Below are positions 16,507 through 31,597 of a DNA stretch of 64,000 bases, in pieces. The translations under genes were made by a program, and so were the position numbers. Source of the DNA: Circinella minor. Its lineage: Eukaryota > Mucoromycota > Mucoromycetes > Mucorales > Lichtheimiaceae. The stretch spans positions 62,001-126,000 of the forward strand of contig JAEPRB010000103.1 in NCBI GenBank assembly GCA_016758965.1, given 5' to 3'. The notes under the pieces were generated by a model. It had not been told where the DNA came from. It ran no database searches and saw only the letters and a program-made list of their open reading frames with translations. How positions within the stretch are numbered: position 1 is the stretch's first letter; every line of letters starts with the position of its first letter.

Positions 16507-18374
16507 ATGAGTAACCAAAAAGCCGATCCCAATAAACAACAATGGGAAGACTCTGTAAGTTGTATTTCTTCATTTTTAAAGAAAGAAAAAAGAAGAAGAA
16601 TATTTTTTTTTGATATTTTGAATTATATTTATATATTAGGAATTTCCCATTATTTGTGAAACTTGTTTAGGCGATAATCCTTATGTTCGGATGGTAAAGT
16701 TGGCGTATTTCATTATTAGTAATTAGTATATATTCAATTGTAAAGAAACTACTCGTTATTTATTAAACTTTTTATTTGTTATTTTAATGTAGACCAAAGA
16801 TTCATTTGGAAAAGAATGTAAGGTAAGAATAAACTAATAAATAGTTATATGTTTAGATTTAAGTATAGTATATGAATGGTTCCTGGCGATGTTAATATAC
16901 ATTTAAATTATAGATTTGTTCAAGGCCATTTACAGTATTCCGCTGGTTACCGGGTACAAATATGAGATATAAAAAGACGGAAATTTGTCAAACTTGTTCA
17001 AAAATTAAAAATGTATGTCAAACTTGTGTGTTGGATTTACAGTATGGTAATGTATATTTTTCCTGTCAAATAAAATATAATAAGCAAATTTCATGGGAAA
17101 AAGTATAATATAATCTTAATTATTAACATATTCATTTTATATATTATAGGTCTTCCTGTACAAGTTCGAGATGAAGCATTGAATATACAATCAGAAGCAC
17201 CCAATAGTGATATTAATAGACAATATTATGCACAGAATATTGCGGGCAAGGTAAATAACAACTGATGATTGAAATGAATATGTATATGTGGAGTTAATTA
17301 CTAAGTTACAATATTGTTCTGGGATGGTTGTTACTAGGATACCAGTATTACAAACAACTATGATACTACAAAAGCCGCACCAGAAAGTCGCGATGTTTTA
17401 CGACGATTAGCTCGCAATGAACCGTATTATAAACGTAATCGACCACATATTTGTTCCTTCTTTGTCAAAGGCGAATGTAATCGTGGAGCAGAATGTCCTT
17501 TTAGGTAAACAGCATTCCTTTGAAAGTTGGCAAGACGGAAGGAAGAATAAAATAGATAATTGACTTTTTATTATTTCGAATATATATATATATGTAGACA
17601 TGAATTGCCCGGTGGAGATTCTGAACTTGCACAACAAAATATCAAAGACCGTTATTATGGTAATAATGACCCAGTTGCAAATAAAATTTTAAGTCGAGTT
17701 CGAACAAGTGGCTCGTCATTGGCACCACCTGAAGATAAGACTATTGTAAGTATATAGTAAAAGAGATCCGTGGATTATTATATTATCATTTACTCATCAT
17801 TATAATGCGTAATAGACATCTCTCTTTATAACTGGTGTAGATGATGATGTTACAGAAACTGATATCAGGTAAATATATATTTGCAAAAAGTAAAGGAATG
17901 GGTCACCAAATTGAGAACTCTATATATTCACTAAATATATTTTATCTATAATTTTATAGAGAGGTATTCTGCATTTACGGACAAGTTAAATCAGTCGTTG
18001 TACTTCATCGATCAAAATGTGCATTTGTTAACTATGCTACACGATCTGCTGCTGAGCTAGCAGCACAAAATATTGCAGACAAAGGACTTAATATAAAGAA
18101 TCGATCATTAAGGGTTACATGGGGTAAAGCACGTCCACAGGGACCTAGAGCTGATATGAAAAAGCCAGGTATGAATTGCTTTTTGATCATTTATTATTAT
18201 TGTCTATATATGGAGATAAATTTAATTTGACATAAAACCAAAAATATCAATAACAATTTGTTTTTATTTTCAGCATCACTTGGTGCACAACCAGCACCTC
18301 CATCTGTTACTGGTTCATCAGCTTCAAGTTATCCAAGTCAAGATCCAAATGCTCAAGGTTCAAAGACAAAATAA
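16507..18374 (+). CDS. RBM22: Pre-mRNA splicing factor RBM22 / Ecm2 (Cwf5, Slt11)
   Basis: Spliceosome component that contacts U6 snRNA and the intron in the activated complex. Ten exons (16507-16554, 16640-16693, 16793-16822, 16914-17046, 17150-17250, 17338-17504, 17598-17745, 17816-17868, 17960-18168, 18274-18374) give 347 residues. N-terminal cysteine pairs (CETC, CKIC, CQTC, CQTC) form the family zinc-binding region. A CCCH finger follows at C161, C169, C175 and H179 ([19 protein letters not shown]), then an RRM starting at about residue 228 (SLFITGV) with RNP1-like CAFVNYA. The tail is Pro/Ala/Ser-rich. Third exon is only 30 nt. Human RBM22 has the same order and the same finger spacing. 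Confidence 0.96.
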
Positions 18375-18665
18375 TAACAATCAATAATAAAATCAAATAT
18401 ATTTTTTTCTTTTTCTACTTTGTTGTAAATGTCCATAAAGTCTCGTTTATCACAATGTTAATGGGAGATGATCATCGGCAAAGAAAAAAGAAATCGGGAT
18501 AATCCGTTTTTTCTGAGTAACCGTTTTAGCCATATTTATCCTATCAACTCCTGTTTACTTTTTTTTTTTCAAAACGAACCTTCCTTTTTTCTTTTCAACT
18601 TTACCTCTTTCTTTCTCTCTCTTTCATTCATTTTCACTTAAGTCGACAAAATAAAAGCAGGACAA
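18375..18665. other. Spacer RBM22 / mannosyltransferase
   Basis: 291 bases between two tandem plus-strand genes. It holds the RBM22 3' end and a pyrimidine-rich stretch immediately upstream of the mannosyltransferase ATG. Nothing else recognised. Confidence 0.5.
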
Positions 18666-20367
18666 ATGTTGGTCATCTCATCAACACAGCGTAAACCAAT
18701 ATTTTTGTTCCTTGCATTCTTTTTCTTATTATTGTGCCTGTACTTTTCACCTTTACGTTATTTGAACGTCTCAATATCGATTCCTGACCAACAACAACAA
18801 GAAGAAAGTTCTTCTATTAATTTTCGTAATGCAGATAGTGTTGACCAATTAATATCCAATCTCGAACACGAGGAAATAATGAAACCTTGGGAAAATTCTA
18901 CTCGTGCCAATGCAGCTTTTGTTATTTTAACTCGAAATTCAGAATTAGATGCTTTACGTAAAACCATGCAACAATTGGAAGAACGATTTAACAACAAGTT
19001 CAACTATCCTTATGTTTTTTTGAACGACGAGGAATTTACTTTGGAGTTTCGTGAATTAACTGCAAGCCTAACTTCAGCCAAAACACAATATGGTATGATA
19101 TATGTATATAAAAAGGGATAATATATATATATATATATGGATAAAGTGGATATATTCAGGGATGTGATTGTAAAGAAAGGAGTAATGATGATAATAATAA
19201 CATAATGGATAATTAGGTATTATACCTAGAGAACATTGGAGTTATCCTGATTGGATCGATGTAGATAAAGCAGATGAAGCAAGACGAAGAATGGGTGAAC
19301 AGCAAATCATTTATGGTGACAGCTTGTCCTACCGCCATATGTGCAGGTAAAAAAAACATTTTTTTATCCTATTTTGACACATTTATAAAGGATGAGTTCT
19401 AATTAGAGGGGCAAATTAGATTCAATAGTGGTTTCTTTTATCGTCATCCTTTAATGGAACAATATGATTATTACTGGTAAAAAAAACAAGTTTATTCAAA
19501 AAAAAAAAAAAAAGTGTTGGAGAAAGTATAAGTGATAATTAATAGGATTTTTTTTACAGGCGTGTTGAACCTAGTGTTGAATTTTATTGTGATATTGACT
19601 ATGACCCTTTCTTATATATGCAAGAAAACAATAAAAAATATGGTAAGGATGATTAAACAGTTTTGAAAAGATAAAAAGCTATTGATTAATCAAGTATTTG
19701 GATAAAATCACAATTATATAGGCTGGACAATTTCACTTTTAGAATTTGAAAGCACCATTCCAACATTATGGGAAACATCAAGAAAATTTATGAAGGAACA
19801 TCCACAATTTATCCCTGAAAACAATTTACTTCGATTTGTTACTGAAGATAAAGGAAAAACTTATAATTTGTGTCATTTTTGGAGTAATTTTGAAATTGCT
19901 GATCTTAACTTTTTACGCAGTCCAGAATATTCTGCTTATTTCGATTATTTGGACCAAGCTGGAGGTTTCTTTTATGAAAGGTACACATGCTATATAGTCA
20001 GTAGTTATCGAACTAAATAATCATACTGATAATAATCGAATATTATTTTATTTTAGATGGGGTGACGCACCTGTTCATTCTATTGCGGTTGCAATGTTTC
20101 TTAACAAATCAGAAGTTCATTTCTTTGATGATATTGGATACCGTCATGATCCATTCATGCATTGTCCTCTCGATCGGAATGTACAGAAAAAATGTCATTG
20201 TAATGTAGATGATAATTTTGGTAAGTTCAAGATATAAAAAAAAAAGCAGACTAGTGATATCGATGGGTACACGGATACATCTAACTCTCGTCATTGAAAA
20301 TATGTATCTTTTTTTTTGTTTAGATTTTACCGTCTTTTCGTGTATGAACAAATGGCTCTTAGCTTAA
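18666..20367 (+). CDS. KRE2: Alpha-1,2-mannosyltransferase, GT15 (KRE2/MNT1) family
   Basis: Golgi type II membrane enzyme adding alpha-1,2-mannose from GDP-mannose to O- and N-glycans of cell-wall proteins. Seven exons (18666-19092, 19217-19346, 19420-19476, 19560-19642, 19722-19980, 20057-20220, 20324-20367) give 387 residues, the usual size. A short cytosolic N-terminus precedes one hydrophobic anchor (residues 11-29), then a stem. The catalytic domain shows family blocks: [92 protein letters not shown] and a terminal cysteine-rich DPFMHCPLD region. The enzyme family is certain; which paralogue (KRE2, KTR) is not. Confidence 0.95.
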
Positions 20368-22051
20368 ATGCTTGTTCTATTTCTTTTTCAATTCTCTGTT
20401 TCATCATCACTATTATTGTAATCGTTTCTTTTGCTATTTCTTTTTGTAATTTTATTTGACATTCTTTTTTTTATTTAGACTAGGATTTTCATGCATAAAT
20501 ATTTTCATCTCCTCCATAACAACAAAAATGACATTTAAACCATAACTATACAAGTTTCTCTTTTTCCTTTCTTTTCAAATTAGTAGCATAATAATTCATT
20601 ATATCATATATATAAACATTTTTTTTTATCATGATACATAAGATAAGTTTTTGCACTTGGATTTGACTATTAGAGACAGCTTGCCTACTATTTTCAATAT
20701 ATAAATACCTTGATTTTTTCGAAATAGAGAATGTTTTTAAAAATACAACAACAAAAAAGACAATAAAACATGTAACATAAAACAAGAGTTTGATCTAGAG
20801 AAGTGCGCCTTGAGCATAATTATATATACTTGAGATCATGTTTGATAGTAAACATATAAAGTTCATGTTGCTTTGTTAACACCTACATCATTTACAACAC
20901 AAACAACTATCTAAAACTAAAGCGACATGCTTTTTTCAGGATGATAGTGTCGAGCGATTAGAAAGAGAAGAATTTTTTACAAACACACTTTACTAGTCAC
21001 TCATTGAGACAATATTGTTGGGGAAAAGCTGATAGAACTCGTACGAAATGATTATCAAATATATAAATATATCAATAACCCTTCAAGGTTTAGTTTTAAT
21101 ATGATACGTACGTACACAAAAAACAGTTGTAGTGATATACTATATATATTATACCATTTTTCTTTGTTTGAAAGCATCCAGGATTAGTACTTTTGCCATT
21201 AAAAGTGACTACCATCACCATTGACAATAGAGGCAATAGATCAGAGAGTTCGTCATTATTTTCCATCATTCCCTGTATACGTACGTATGTCTTGGTCCAT
21301 AGGTTATGTTGCTACGTGAGTTGAATTATAGTACGTAAAGTGGTTTTTTTATGCTATATATGTTAGCTGGTTCATGATTTTGAGTTGTGAAAACAATAGC
21401 CTACGTGATATATTATTAATCACACTGGTGAATTCGAATAATAATCACTCATCATGTTTAATGTGTGAGAATTGCGCTGCAGAAATCCTAAAAACATACC
21501 ATATTATATATACCATATTACATTAGGCAATAAATTTTAGTCTTCATGGATACTTTACTTTTTAATTATGTCGTGCTCTAACATCTATACATTATTTACA
21601 TAGTTATTATAATTACGTACGTATATATCTTAAAAACCTTTGTGAAAATAATATTAAGGTTCCATTATTCATGAATAATAGGTCAGATTTTTGATCTTTT
21701 TACTACATCGTTAGGTACAGCAAGTAAGGACTGTAATCAGTATGAGACCATGACAAACAAGAAATATATACTTTTAATATTACATATATGCGGTTAAATT
21801 TATACTAAGAGTGTTAATAAATATTTTACAACATTTTATATGGTTTAAAAGCTTGTTTGACCGTCTTTATTTAAGGGTGTTCACAAGGCCCAAAGTATAG
21901 GCTGTCAATAGCAATTTCTAAAACTTAGATGTCAGCCACTCGCCCTGAACTACAGCTGCCATTTTTGGAAAGACTGTAAATTTTTTTTTAAAGAGAAAAG
22001 AGAATCGCATAAAAAAGCCTGGTATTTTTTTTTTCCATAACTTGACAAACA
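20368..22051. other. Spacer mannosyltransferase / NOC4
   Basis: 1.7 kb of AT-rich sequence between tandem plus-strand genes. It has scattered ACGTACGT-like words (about 21105-21115, 21277-21287) and a TA-rich block. I find no coding frame, RNA gene or mobile element. Confidence 0.6.
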
Positions 22052-24150
22052 ATGCCACAACCTGCAAAAAAAAGAAAGACTTCTTCTGGATCGGTAAATA
22101 ACTCTTAAATATTTTTATTTATATATTCCAATTGTAGTCAATAACTGAAAAACCCATTCTCCTTTTTTTTTATTCAAATATAGGGTGTTGTCGATTTCAA
22201 AGAAACTCGCCAGAAGATCAGATCACTCGAAGCCAGTTTATCTGACAAGGCCAATCTCAACAATGTCGTACAACTCATGGAGTTCATCAACTCTTCTAAC
22301 AAAGCCAATGCACAAGTTATTCATGCTGCCATGCATGCTTTACATCGAGTCTTTTCTCGATTTTTGACTAACGGCGATTTAGATCAACCCAACGATCCAT
22401 CGTCAGCCACAGCTAAAGTTACCTTGTGGCTGTTAGGGCAATTCGCCAATTATGTTAAACGATTAAGACAACTGTTATCTGACGATGAACCAGGCCTTCA
22501 AGTGCCTGCGCTCAAGATTTTAATGACATTGGTCAAAACACAAAGCGAACATACCAATAAAATGGCTAATGATCAATTACAACCGATTGTTTTTGCTATG
22601 GTATGGAACAAAAATTTAAGTGCACCTTTACACAAGGAGTGGATGGAGAAATATGTCAATGCCTATGATGATGTACGATACCATTTTTATCGACATACAG
22701 CCGATATTATGACCAAGACAGCTGAAAAGAATGAAAAGAAGAAAGAAGAAATCCGACGATTGGCACATAATGTGTTTAGCATGGTTGAAGGAATTACTTC
22801 GATGCCAACAGAATCATCGGAATTGGACGAATTCTATATCGAGTTGCCAGAAATTAAAAAATACATGGCATTGAAAAACAAGGGTGGAAACGGCGATGAC
22901 ATGGAAGAAGAGGATGAAGATGCATTATTATTGGGTGATTCTGGGTTGATATCTGATGAAGAAGAGGAAGAAGTTAATAACAAGGGAAAAGTATCCAAGA
23001 AGAAGGATCGAAAAAAGACACCTGTATTACAGTTGGATCATCACAAGCGTGTGTTTCAATCTTGTTGGATTGCATTGTTAAAGTTGCCATTGACGGAAGA
23101 AATATATAAGAAGACATTGTTGATTCTCCACAAACGGATTTTGCCTCACTTGAGAGAACCTCGATTCTTGATGGACTTCTTGACTGATTCTTATAATGTT
23201 GGTAAGTGTAATTACTTTTATTGGGAAATAATTATATAGGTTGAATGCTCAAAAAAGGAATATAATACCTTTATCATATAGGTGGATCTGTCAGTTTGTT
23301 AGCCCTTAATGGCCTTTTTATCCTTATTACTGAATACAATTTGTAAGTTACAGACTGAAGTATTAACATCCATATGTTGTTGTTTAAAAGATTAACACTC
23401 AAAATATATTACAGAGATTATCCCGATTTCTATCGTAAATTATATACACTTTTAGATCGAGATGTCATGCATGTAAAATACCGTTCTCGATTCTTCCGAT
23501 TACTCGATATCTTTTTATCCTCCACGTAAGTCAAATTGTTTACTATATCCTATTGTTGTATACTAGAAATGATAGTTTCCTAAATCGAGAATGGGCTTTT
23601 TTTTTGGCCACTATTAGATTGTTGCCCGCAAACTTGATTGCAGCCTTTATCAAGCGTCTCGCACGGTTATCTCTTACAGCACCACCAGCAGCAAGTGTTA
23701 TTATTATCCCATTTATTTACAACTTATTGCGTCGTCATCCTATCTGTATGAAGTTGATTCATAAAAACGACGCTGTGGGTGAAAAAGAAGATCCATACAA
23801 TTTTGATGAGCAAAACCCATACGAAACCAAGGCCCTCGATTCATCCTTGTGGGAATTACAAACCCTTTCTCAGCATTATTATTCCAATGTGTCCACACTT
23901 GCAAAAATGTTTTCTGAAAAGTTTTTGAAACCAAAGTATAATCTTGAAGATTTTATGGATCACACCTATTCAACGGTATGTATTATGTAATTCTTTCTCC
24001 ACAGACATATATATTCAGATACACAAAACGCAAATGTGCTAATATATATTATTTGATATATAGTTCTTCAAAACAGAGATTGAACGTAAACGGAAAAAGG
24101 AGCCAGCAATGGCATTTGAACAACCTGGATCATGCGAATGGACAATATAA
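22052..24150 (+). CDS. NOC4: Nucleolar complex protein 4 (Noc4/Utp19), 40S ribosome biogenesis
   Basis: Component of the small-subunit processome, paired with Nop14 in yeast. Six exons (22052-22093, 22184-23201, 23282-23342, 23415-23525, 23618-23975, 24064-24150) give 558 residues. The N-terminus is basic (PAKKRKTSSGS). The middle is helical-repeat sequence interrupted by an acidic/basic linker (DDMEEEDEDALLLGD then KKKDRKKTP), and the second half is the CBF/Mak21 domain (VFQSCWIALLKLPL, LLALNGLFILITEYNLDYPD, AFIKRLARLSL, IIIPFIYNLLRRHPIC). It ends with the family tail FFKTEIERKRKKEPAMAFEQ. Convergent with VMA2, with 189 bases between stop codons. Confidence 0.95.
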
Positions 24151-24339
24151 ATTTCGTTTTTTTCTTAAATTCTTTTGTTTGTTTTTGTATAGCATAATAG
24201 TATATATATTTCTTTTTGAGACAAATCATATATAAAAAAAAATTCAAAAAAGAAAAAAAAAACTCCCTCCTTTTATACAAAAAAAAAATAATCGATATAC
24301 AATTCTTTTTTTTTTCTTTTTGTCATTTTTTCTTTAAAT

Positions 24340-26810
<2,471 letters not shown>

Positions 26811-28514
26811 GAGAAAAAAATAGAGCTTTGGGGTGAAATAAGAAAAAAAAAGACAAAAGGAAAAAAAGTGTAAGAAAAAGGTCTTGGAATAAAAAAAAGA
26901 GGGAGAAGGGAATAGCAGGTAGCGGTGATGCGACTTGAAGTTACAAATTCCGCTATAGTTTTAAGAGATGCTGGTCTTACCATTTTTTCACTTTGCATCG
27001 GCTGCCACTTTAAGCTATCAAATGCTACAAGTCTACTTTTTAATTAGTATTTCATACTGTACTTGCTTCGGTTTCGGCTCTGTATATAATATGAATATAC
27101 CAGAACCCTCTTATTTTACTTCATATCCATAATATTTACTACAGGCCATAATAATAACCGTTGTAATACTGTAACGAAAATGAGAATGACTTGTTGTCTG
27201 TAATAAAGCGATTTTTTTTATAATAAAAAGTCTTAAAAACTTTTTTTCGCTTTTTGATGATCCTTTTACTTCTTTATAGTATAGATTGGTTATATATGTG
27301 CGGTCCTGGACGTATAGAATGAGGTATTCTCTGGGGGATATGAAAATGACCTTGTTAAAGCATAATGAGAGATACAGGCTTTTAAAAAGTAGGCTGTATG
27401 AGTTTTCTTCAGAGCCGTTCAGGATCAATAACATAGAGCCTTCTAACATACGTATTTATTGATTTGAGGAATTCTTCATAATTTACAGTTGTTTCATCGA
27501 ACATATACACTTTAAAACACTGACATAAAAAAACCAGTCAATGTTGATCCTAAAATATATTACTTAATGAGCATAGACAAAAGAAATTCAATTTATTTAT
27601 TTTTAAAAAAAGGCTTTATAAAAGAAGAGTTACAATAATCTGTAGCGCTGAATATTTATCATTGTCAGTAGATAATATATTATAGTCAATTGAGAATACT
27701 GTGTATTAATTGCGAGAGGTGTATGTGCGTAGAAGCGATTTCACTTCTTCACACAGACGATGATAGAAATACGTTTGGTTACGCAGTTCTAAAGTATGTC
27801 CTCAATCATTACGTGATAGCATTCAATAAAACTCAACGTTCAAGATATAATACTTCCATATGAAAATCATCAATGCTTGTTAAATAGCTTGGTAAATATA
27901 TGATCAAAATAAAAAAGATATGGATTTAAAGAGAAACACTTAAAAAAAAAGTTCAAATAACATTTGAATGAATCTAGCATACTCGATAGATTCGTTTTCC
28001 ATGTTATTTATCATCCAATCACATCGTTATGTACTTTATAATATTTCATGGATTGCCTAAATTTTTGAACACATTTTGTTGTAGCTATGTAATTAGAGAA
28101 TCCTTTATTTGGTGCTCAGGTATTATATTAATATTAAGCTCTAATGCGTAAAGTAATATGACTTTTTTTCAAAAAAAAAAATTACTATAATGTGCTGTAT
28201 TCTGCGAACTGGACAACAATTGTTATAAACCCAAAGTGTATTATGTCCATACACAAAACACAGTGGTATTTCCCAGTATCTAAGTGTTACAGAATGATTT
28301 TATATGCGTGATAAGTTCCAAAAATGAAAAGACCGCCATTACTCCACATTTTTTTTTTTACAATTCTGGCCTGCTGGACCTTCATGTGCGTTTTATTAAT
28401 AATATCTTTTTTATTCAACACCTAAAAAAAAAATATTAGCCCCAACACTTATTCCTTCCTCTCCTTCCTTTTTTCTCTTTCACTCTTTTTTCTCTCATTC
28501 ATATTCTTTAACTA
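26811..28514. other. Divergent spacer VMA2 / thioesterase
   Basis: 1.7 kb head-to-head spacer, with pyrimidine-rich leader sequence just before 28515. One minus-strand open stretch at 27111-27449 reads about 112 codons from an ATG, but its composition is that of AT-rich noncoding DNA. No RNA gene or repeat element recognised. Confidence 0.6.
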
Positions 28515-29504
28515 ATGCCATCGACTACTACAACACTTACAGCCGCCATTGGCGTGCCGGCTTTTTTATTGCTTTTAACTCATATGAAATCGTTACCTTT
28601 GGCATATACCGTTCGCTCATGGTTGTTACTTAGAAAAGTCATTAAGCGTGCCAAAGCTAACAAATTGGAACCTGAATGTAAAGTTATCTTGAAACTAATC
28701 AAAATAAATGTGGCTATTCTTATACTTAAAGTATCATATAAATAATTATGGTTTGTTTATCTATTATATTATATATAGCGCTTTTCACTGTGGTTTCCGA
28801 AGATCATCGATGTTTATATGATGATATTGATTATAATCAACATATGGTAAATATTTTATATATAGTATATTTAAATGAATATATAAACTCACGAAATATT
28901 ATGTTATCTTATATTTCATAGAATAATGGGTAAATAATAGACAAAGAAAAAAAAAAGTGAAGAGCGGGAGGCAAAGCAAAAAGGATAGCTGACCATGATG
29001 AAAGAAGAGAGTAAAAAAAGGCTAAAAACATAACAATTTATATCTGTCAGCATGTACAACAAAAATCTAGATTTTGGACGAATCCATATATTATATACAA
29101 TCTTACCACGTGTGATGATGGAGCCTAATCATCATTTGTTCTGTCATAATGCAGGTGTAATGTGTGTTTTCAAAAAGGAGATTCCACCTTTAAGCAATTA
29201 CACTGTTCAAACTCGTGTTTGGACATGGAATCAAAAATGGTTGTGGTTACAACATCGATTTGTATTGCCAAATGGTGATATTGCTTGCTATGCTGTTAGC
29301 AAGCTCGTGTTTAAAAAGACATCAGGTAGAACAGTACCACCTTCTGATATTTTTGAATTATGTGGACATGAATTGGATGCCGGTGTGGAAGAACGAAGAA
29401 AGCATAATTGGGATATTGCAGGCAATTTACTTGAATTGGATGGGTTGGTGAAGGATCCATTTAGTTGGAATGAACAAACCCTTTTACCTCCTGCAAAATT
29501 GTAA
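28515..29504 (+). CDS. THEM6: THEM6-like acyl thioesterase (hotdog fold, 4HBT_2)
   Basis: Hotdog-fold protein of the THEM6 group, presumed thioesterase-like and membrane-anchored. Four exons, 28515-28677, 28779-28846, 28922-28929 (8 nt) and 29051-29504, give 230 residues. A hydrophobic N-terminal segment (about residues 9-36) is followed by basic residues. The diagnostic motif DDIDYNQHMNNGMYNKNLDF is split over three exons; human THEM6 has HMNN followed by a Y and DFAR-like sequence at the same point. The 8-nt exon supplies NN and two bases of G, and without it the motif and frame are lost. C-terminal half: WTWNQKWLWLQHRF and CYAVSKLVFKKTSGRTVPP. Substrate unknown. Confidence 0.85.
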
Positions 29505-30236
29505 TAGGCTCTTTTTTTATTATTTGTTTTATCACTATTCTTATATTTTCTTATTCGAAGAAAAATATATATATAATTATTAGTTAGTACGTATACAATA
29601 TATGATTGAAAATCCATACTTCTTATATTAGCATATATACATGTATAAACTTTTTTAATCTATTGTCTTCTAGATGTACGTACTATGTAATATACCTGTA
29701 TTGAAAAAATAACAAACAAGTAGCCAATGTTTTGATATATAACATGTAAAATGTAAACATGACTTCAAAATTATACATAAAATTGAGTTGTGGTATACCG
29801 ATCAACCTTGCATCTCGGTATCTGATTTTCGGTGTTTCATCATAAGCATTCGCATTGTCATTGTGCATGATTACATGTAAATATGTCTTTACCCCTGAAT
29901 TAATTATTAAATGCTGGTTTTTAATCTAGTATCATATCAGATCAAGGTAAAATTAGACTATTAAGTACTATCTTAAAAGTACTACTGTGTCAAGAGTCAT
30001 TTATTGTTGTAGTAATGCAAGGAGAAAAAAAAATAGAAACATTATTGTAGCGCTGAGAAGTTAATTTAAAAAAGACAATAAATAATAAGAACAATAATGG
30101 GAGCGTTATGTATGATTATTTATAAATTGTGTATGAAGATGGAGTTGGGAAAGTAGACCTTAAGAAAAAAAGACAAAGCCATTTTATATAAAGTGGGGAT
30201 ATCATCATTATTTGAATAAATGTGTATATAATAATA
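29505..30236. other. Convergent 3' spacer thioesterase / arginase
   Basis: 732 bases of AT-rich sequence between two convergent stop codons. It should hold both 3' untranslated regions. No coding frame or RNA gene seen. Confidence 0.55.
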
Positions 30237-31373
30237 CTATAATAACGATTCACCCAAGCAGCAACGTGCAAGAGAACATCCCACTTGAATAGTTTGAAAT
30301 GCTGCCATTTCATCCACCAAATCCGGGTTAACTTCCACAATATCAGCTGAAACGAGTAGACCAGTCTCTGCAAGTGCTTCACAAATATAATGACCTTCAC
30401 GGAATGTTAAACCACCTCGAACAGGTGTGCCCTGAAAAACAGTAAAAGAAAGCCAGGGTTAGTTGAATATGTTTTAACAAGGGTGTTGCAGACAAAAGAC
30501 GAGGGGTAAGAAGACGAGATTCTAGATGTTTAAATAGACTTACAGTACTGGGCGCAACGGACGGATCTAATGCATCTACATCAAAAGAAAGGTGAATAGG
30601 TCGGTTGCGATCAGGATTCACGTGGTCTAATGCGATATCGACGACTTTACCGATACCATATTTATCCACATGGTGCATAGAGAATGCTTTAATATTTTTC
30701 TCCTTGATGATCTTCTTTTCCCCATCATCGATATCACGTAATCCGATGTATACTAATCGTTGAGCATCTAAACATGGTTTCACCCAGCGGAAATCAGGAT
30801 GATCTTCAGCAATACCTGTGAGGAACGCAATAGGACATCCATGAATGTTTCCAGATGGTGATGATGCAGGTGTATTAATATCCTATGTTTTAGATTCATA
30901 GAATTAATACTACGTATTAATTTTTTTAAAACTACAACGAAACAACATTAGCCACTGGAACTTACGGAATGAGCGTCTACCCAGATAAGGCAGGCATCGG
31001 GATAAGCTGCAAAAACACCGGAGACGGAAGCCAAACCAAGCGAATGGTCACCACCCAAAGTCAGAACAAATTTACCGTCAATAGCACTTGATCGTACTTG
31101 TTCACTAATGGTTTTTGTTACTGCTGAAACCCATTTGGGTTGTTTAAGATTCAAGACGTCTGGATCATGTTTAGGTTGAAGCTTGACAACCAATTCTTCA
31201 TTACTTGTATGATGAGTTTTCCATCCCATTTCTTCCAGTTGATTCAAGAGACCAAATTCGATTAATTTAGCAGGTCCTTTTTCAACACCTTGACGTGGCT
31301 GACCTGCATTAATAGGAATACCAATCACTGCGACATCTTTTGACTTAATAAATTTTGAAGGGGTAGCTGTCAT
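30237..31373 (-). CDS. CAR1: Arginase
   Basis: Hydrolyses L-arginine to ornithine and urea, first step of arginine catabolism. Three exons, 31373-30966, 30882-30544 and 30431-30237, give 313 residues, the family length. All manganese ligands are present: H110 in LGGDHSLG, D133, H135 and D137 in VDAHSDINTP, D237 and D239 in SFDVDALDP. The C-terminal block EVNPDLVDEM is also typical. Ser replaces the common Ala in the DAH-A-D motif. A TATA-like element lies about 100 bases upstream. Tandem with an aldehyde dehydrogenase gene upstream. A longer in-frame extension exists 5' of this ATG but has no ATG, so I take 31373. Confidence 0.97.
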
Positions 31374-31470
31374 GGTAATATAAAGATTAAAATAAATAAA
31401 AAGACAAGAAAAGTTTATATTCAATAAAAAATGAAAACGAAAATATGGGAACTGGCGGGACAGATGCAAG

Positions 31471-31481
31471 CTATTTATATA
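31471..31481 (-). promoter_or_regulatory. TATA-box candidate of arginase
   Basis: Minus strand reads TATATAAATAG, a strong TATA match, 98 bases upstream of the arginase ATG. Spacing would give a leader of roughly 70 bases. Assignment is by sequence and position only. Confidence 0.5.
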
Positions 31482-31597
31482 AGAATAAAAATGTTGCTGA
31501 GTTGCATTTTTAATTTAAAAAGAAGGGAGACAATTGACAGACTGTCGCCGTGGGAAAAATAGTACATATGGTCTGAAACGCGACATTTTTCTTTTTT

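Noticed and set aside
27111..27449. 112-codon open frame in the VMA2/thioesterase spacer
   Set aside because: ATG-started, but its composition (Phe, Ile, Lys, Tyr, Leu) is what AT-rich noncoding DNA gives, and no motif or intron support is seen.
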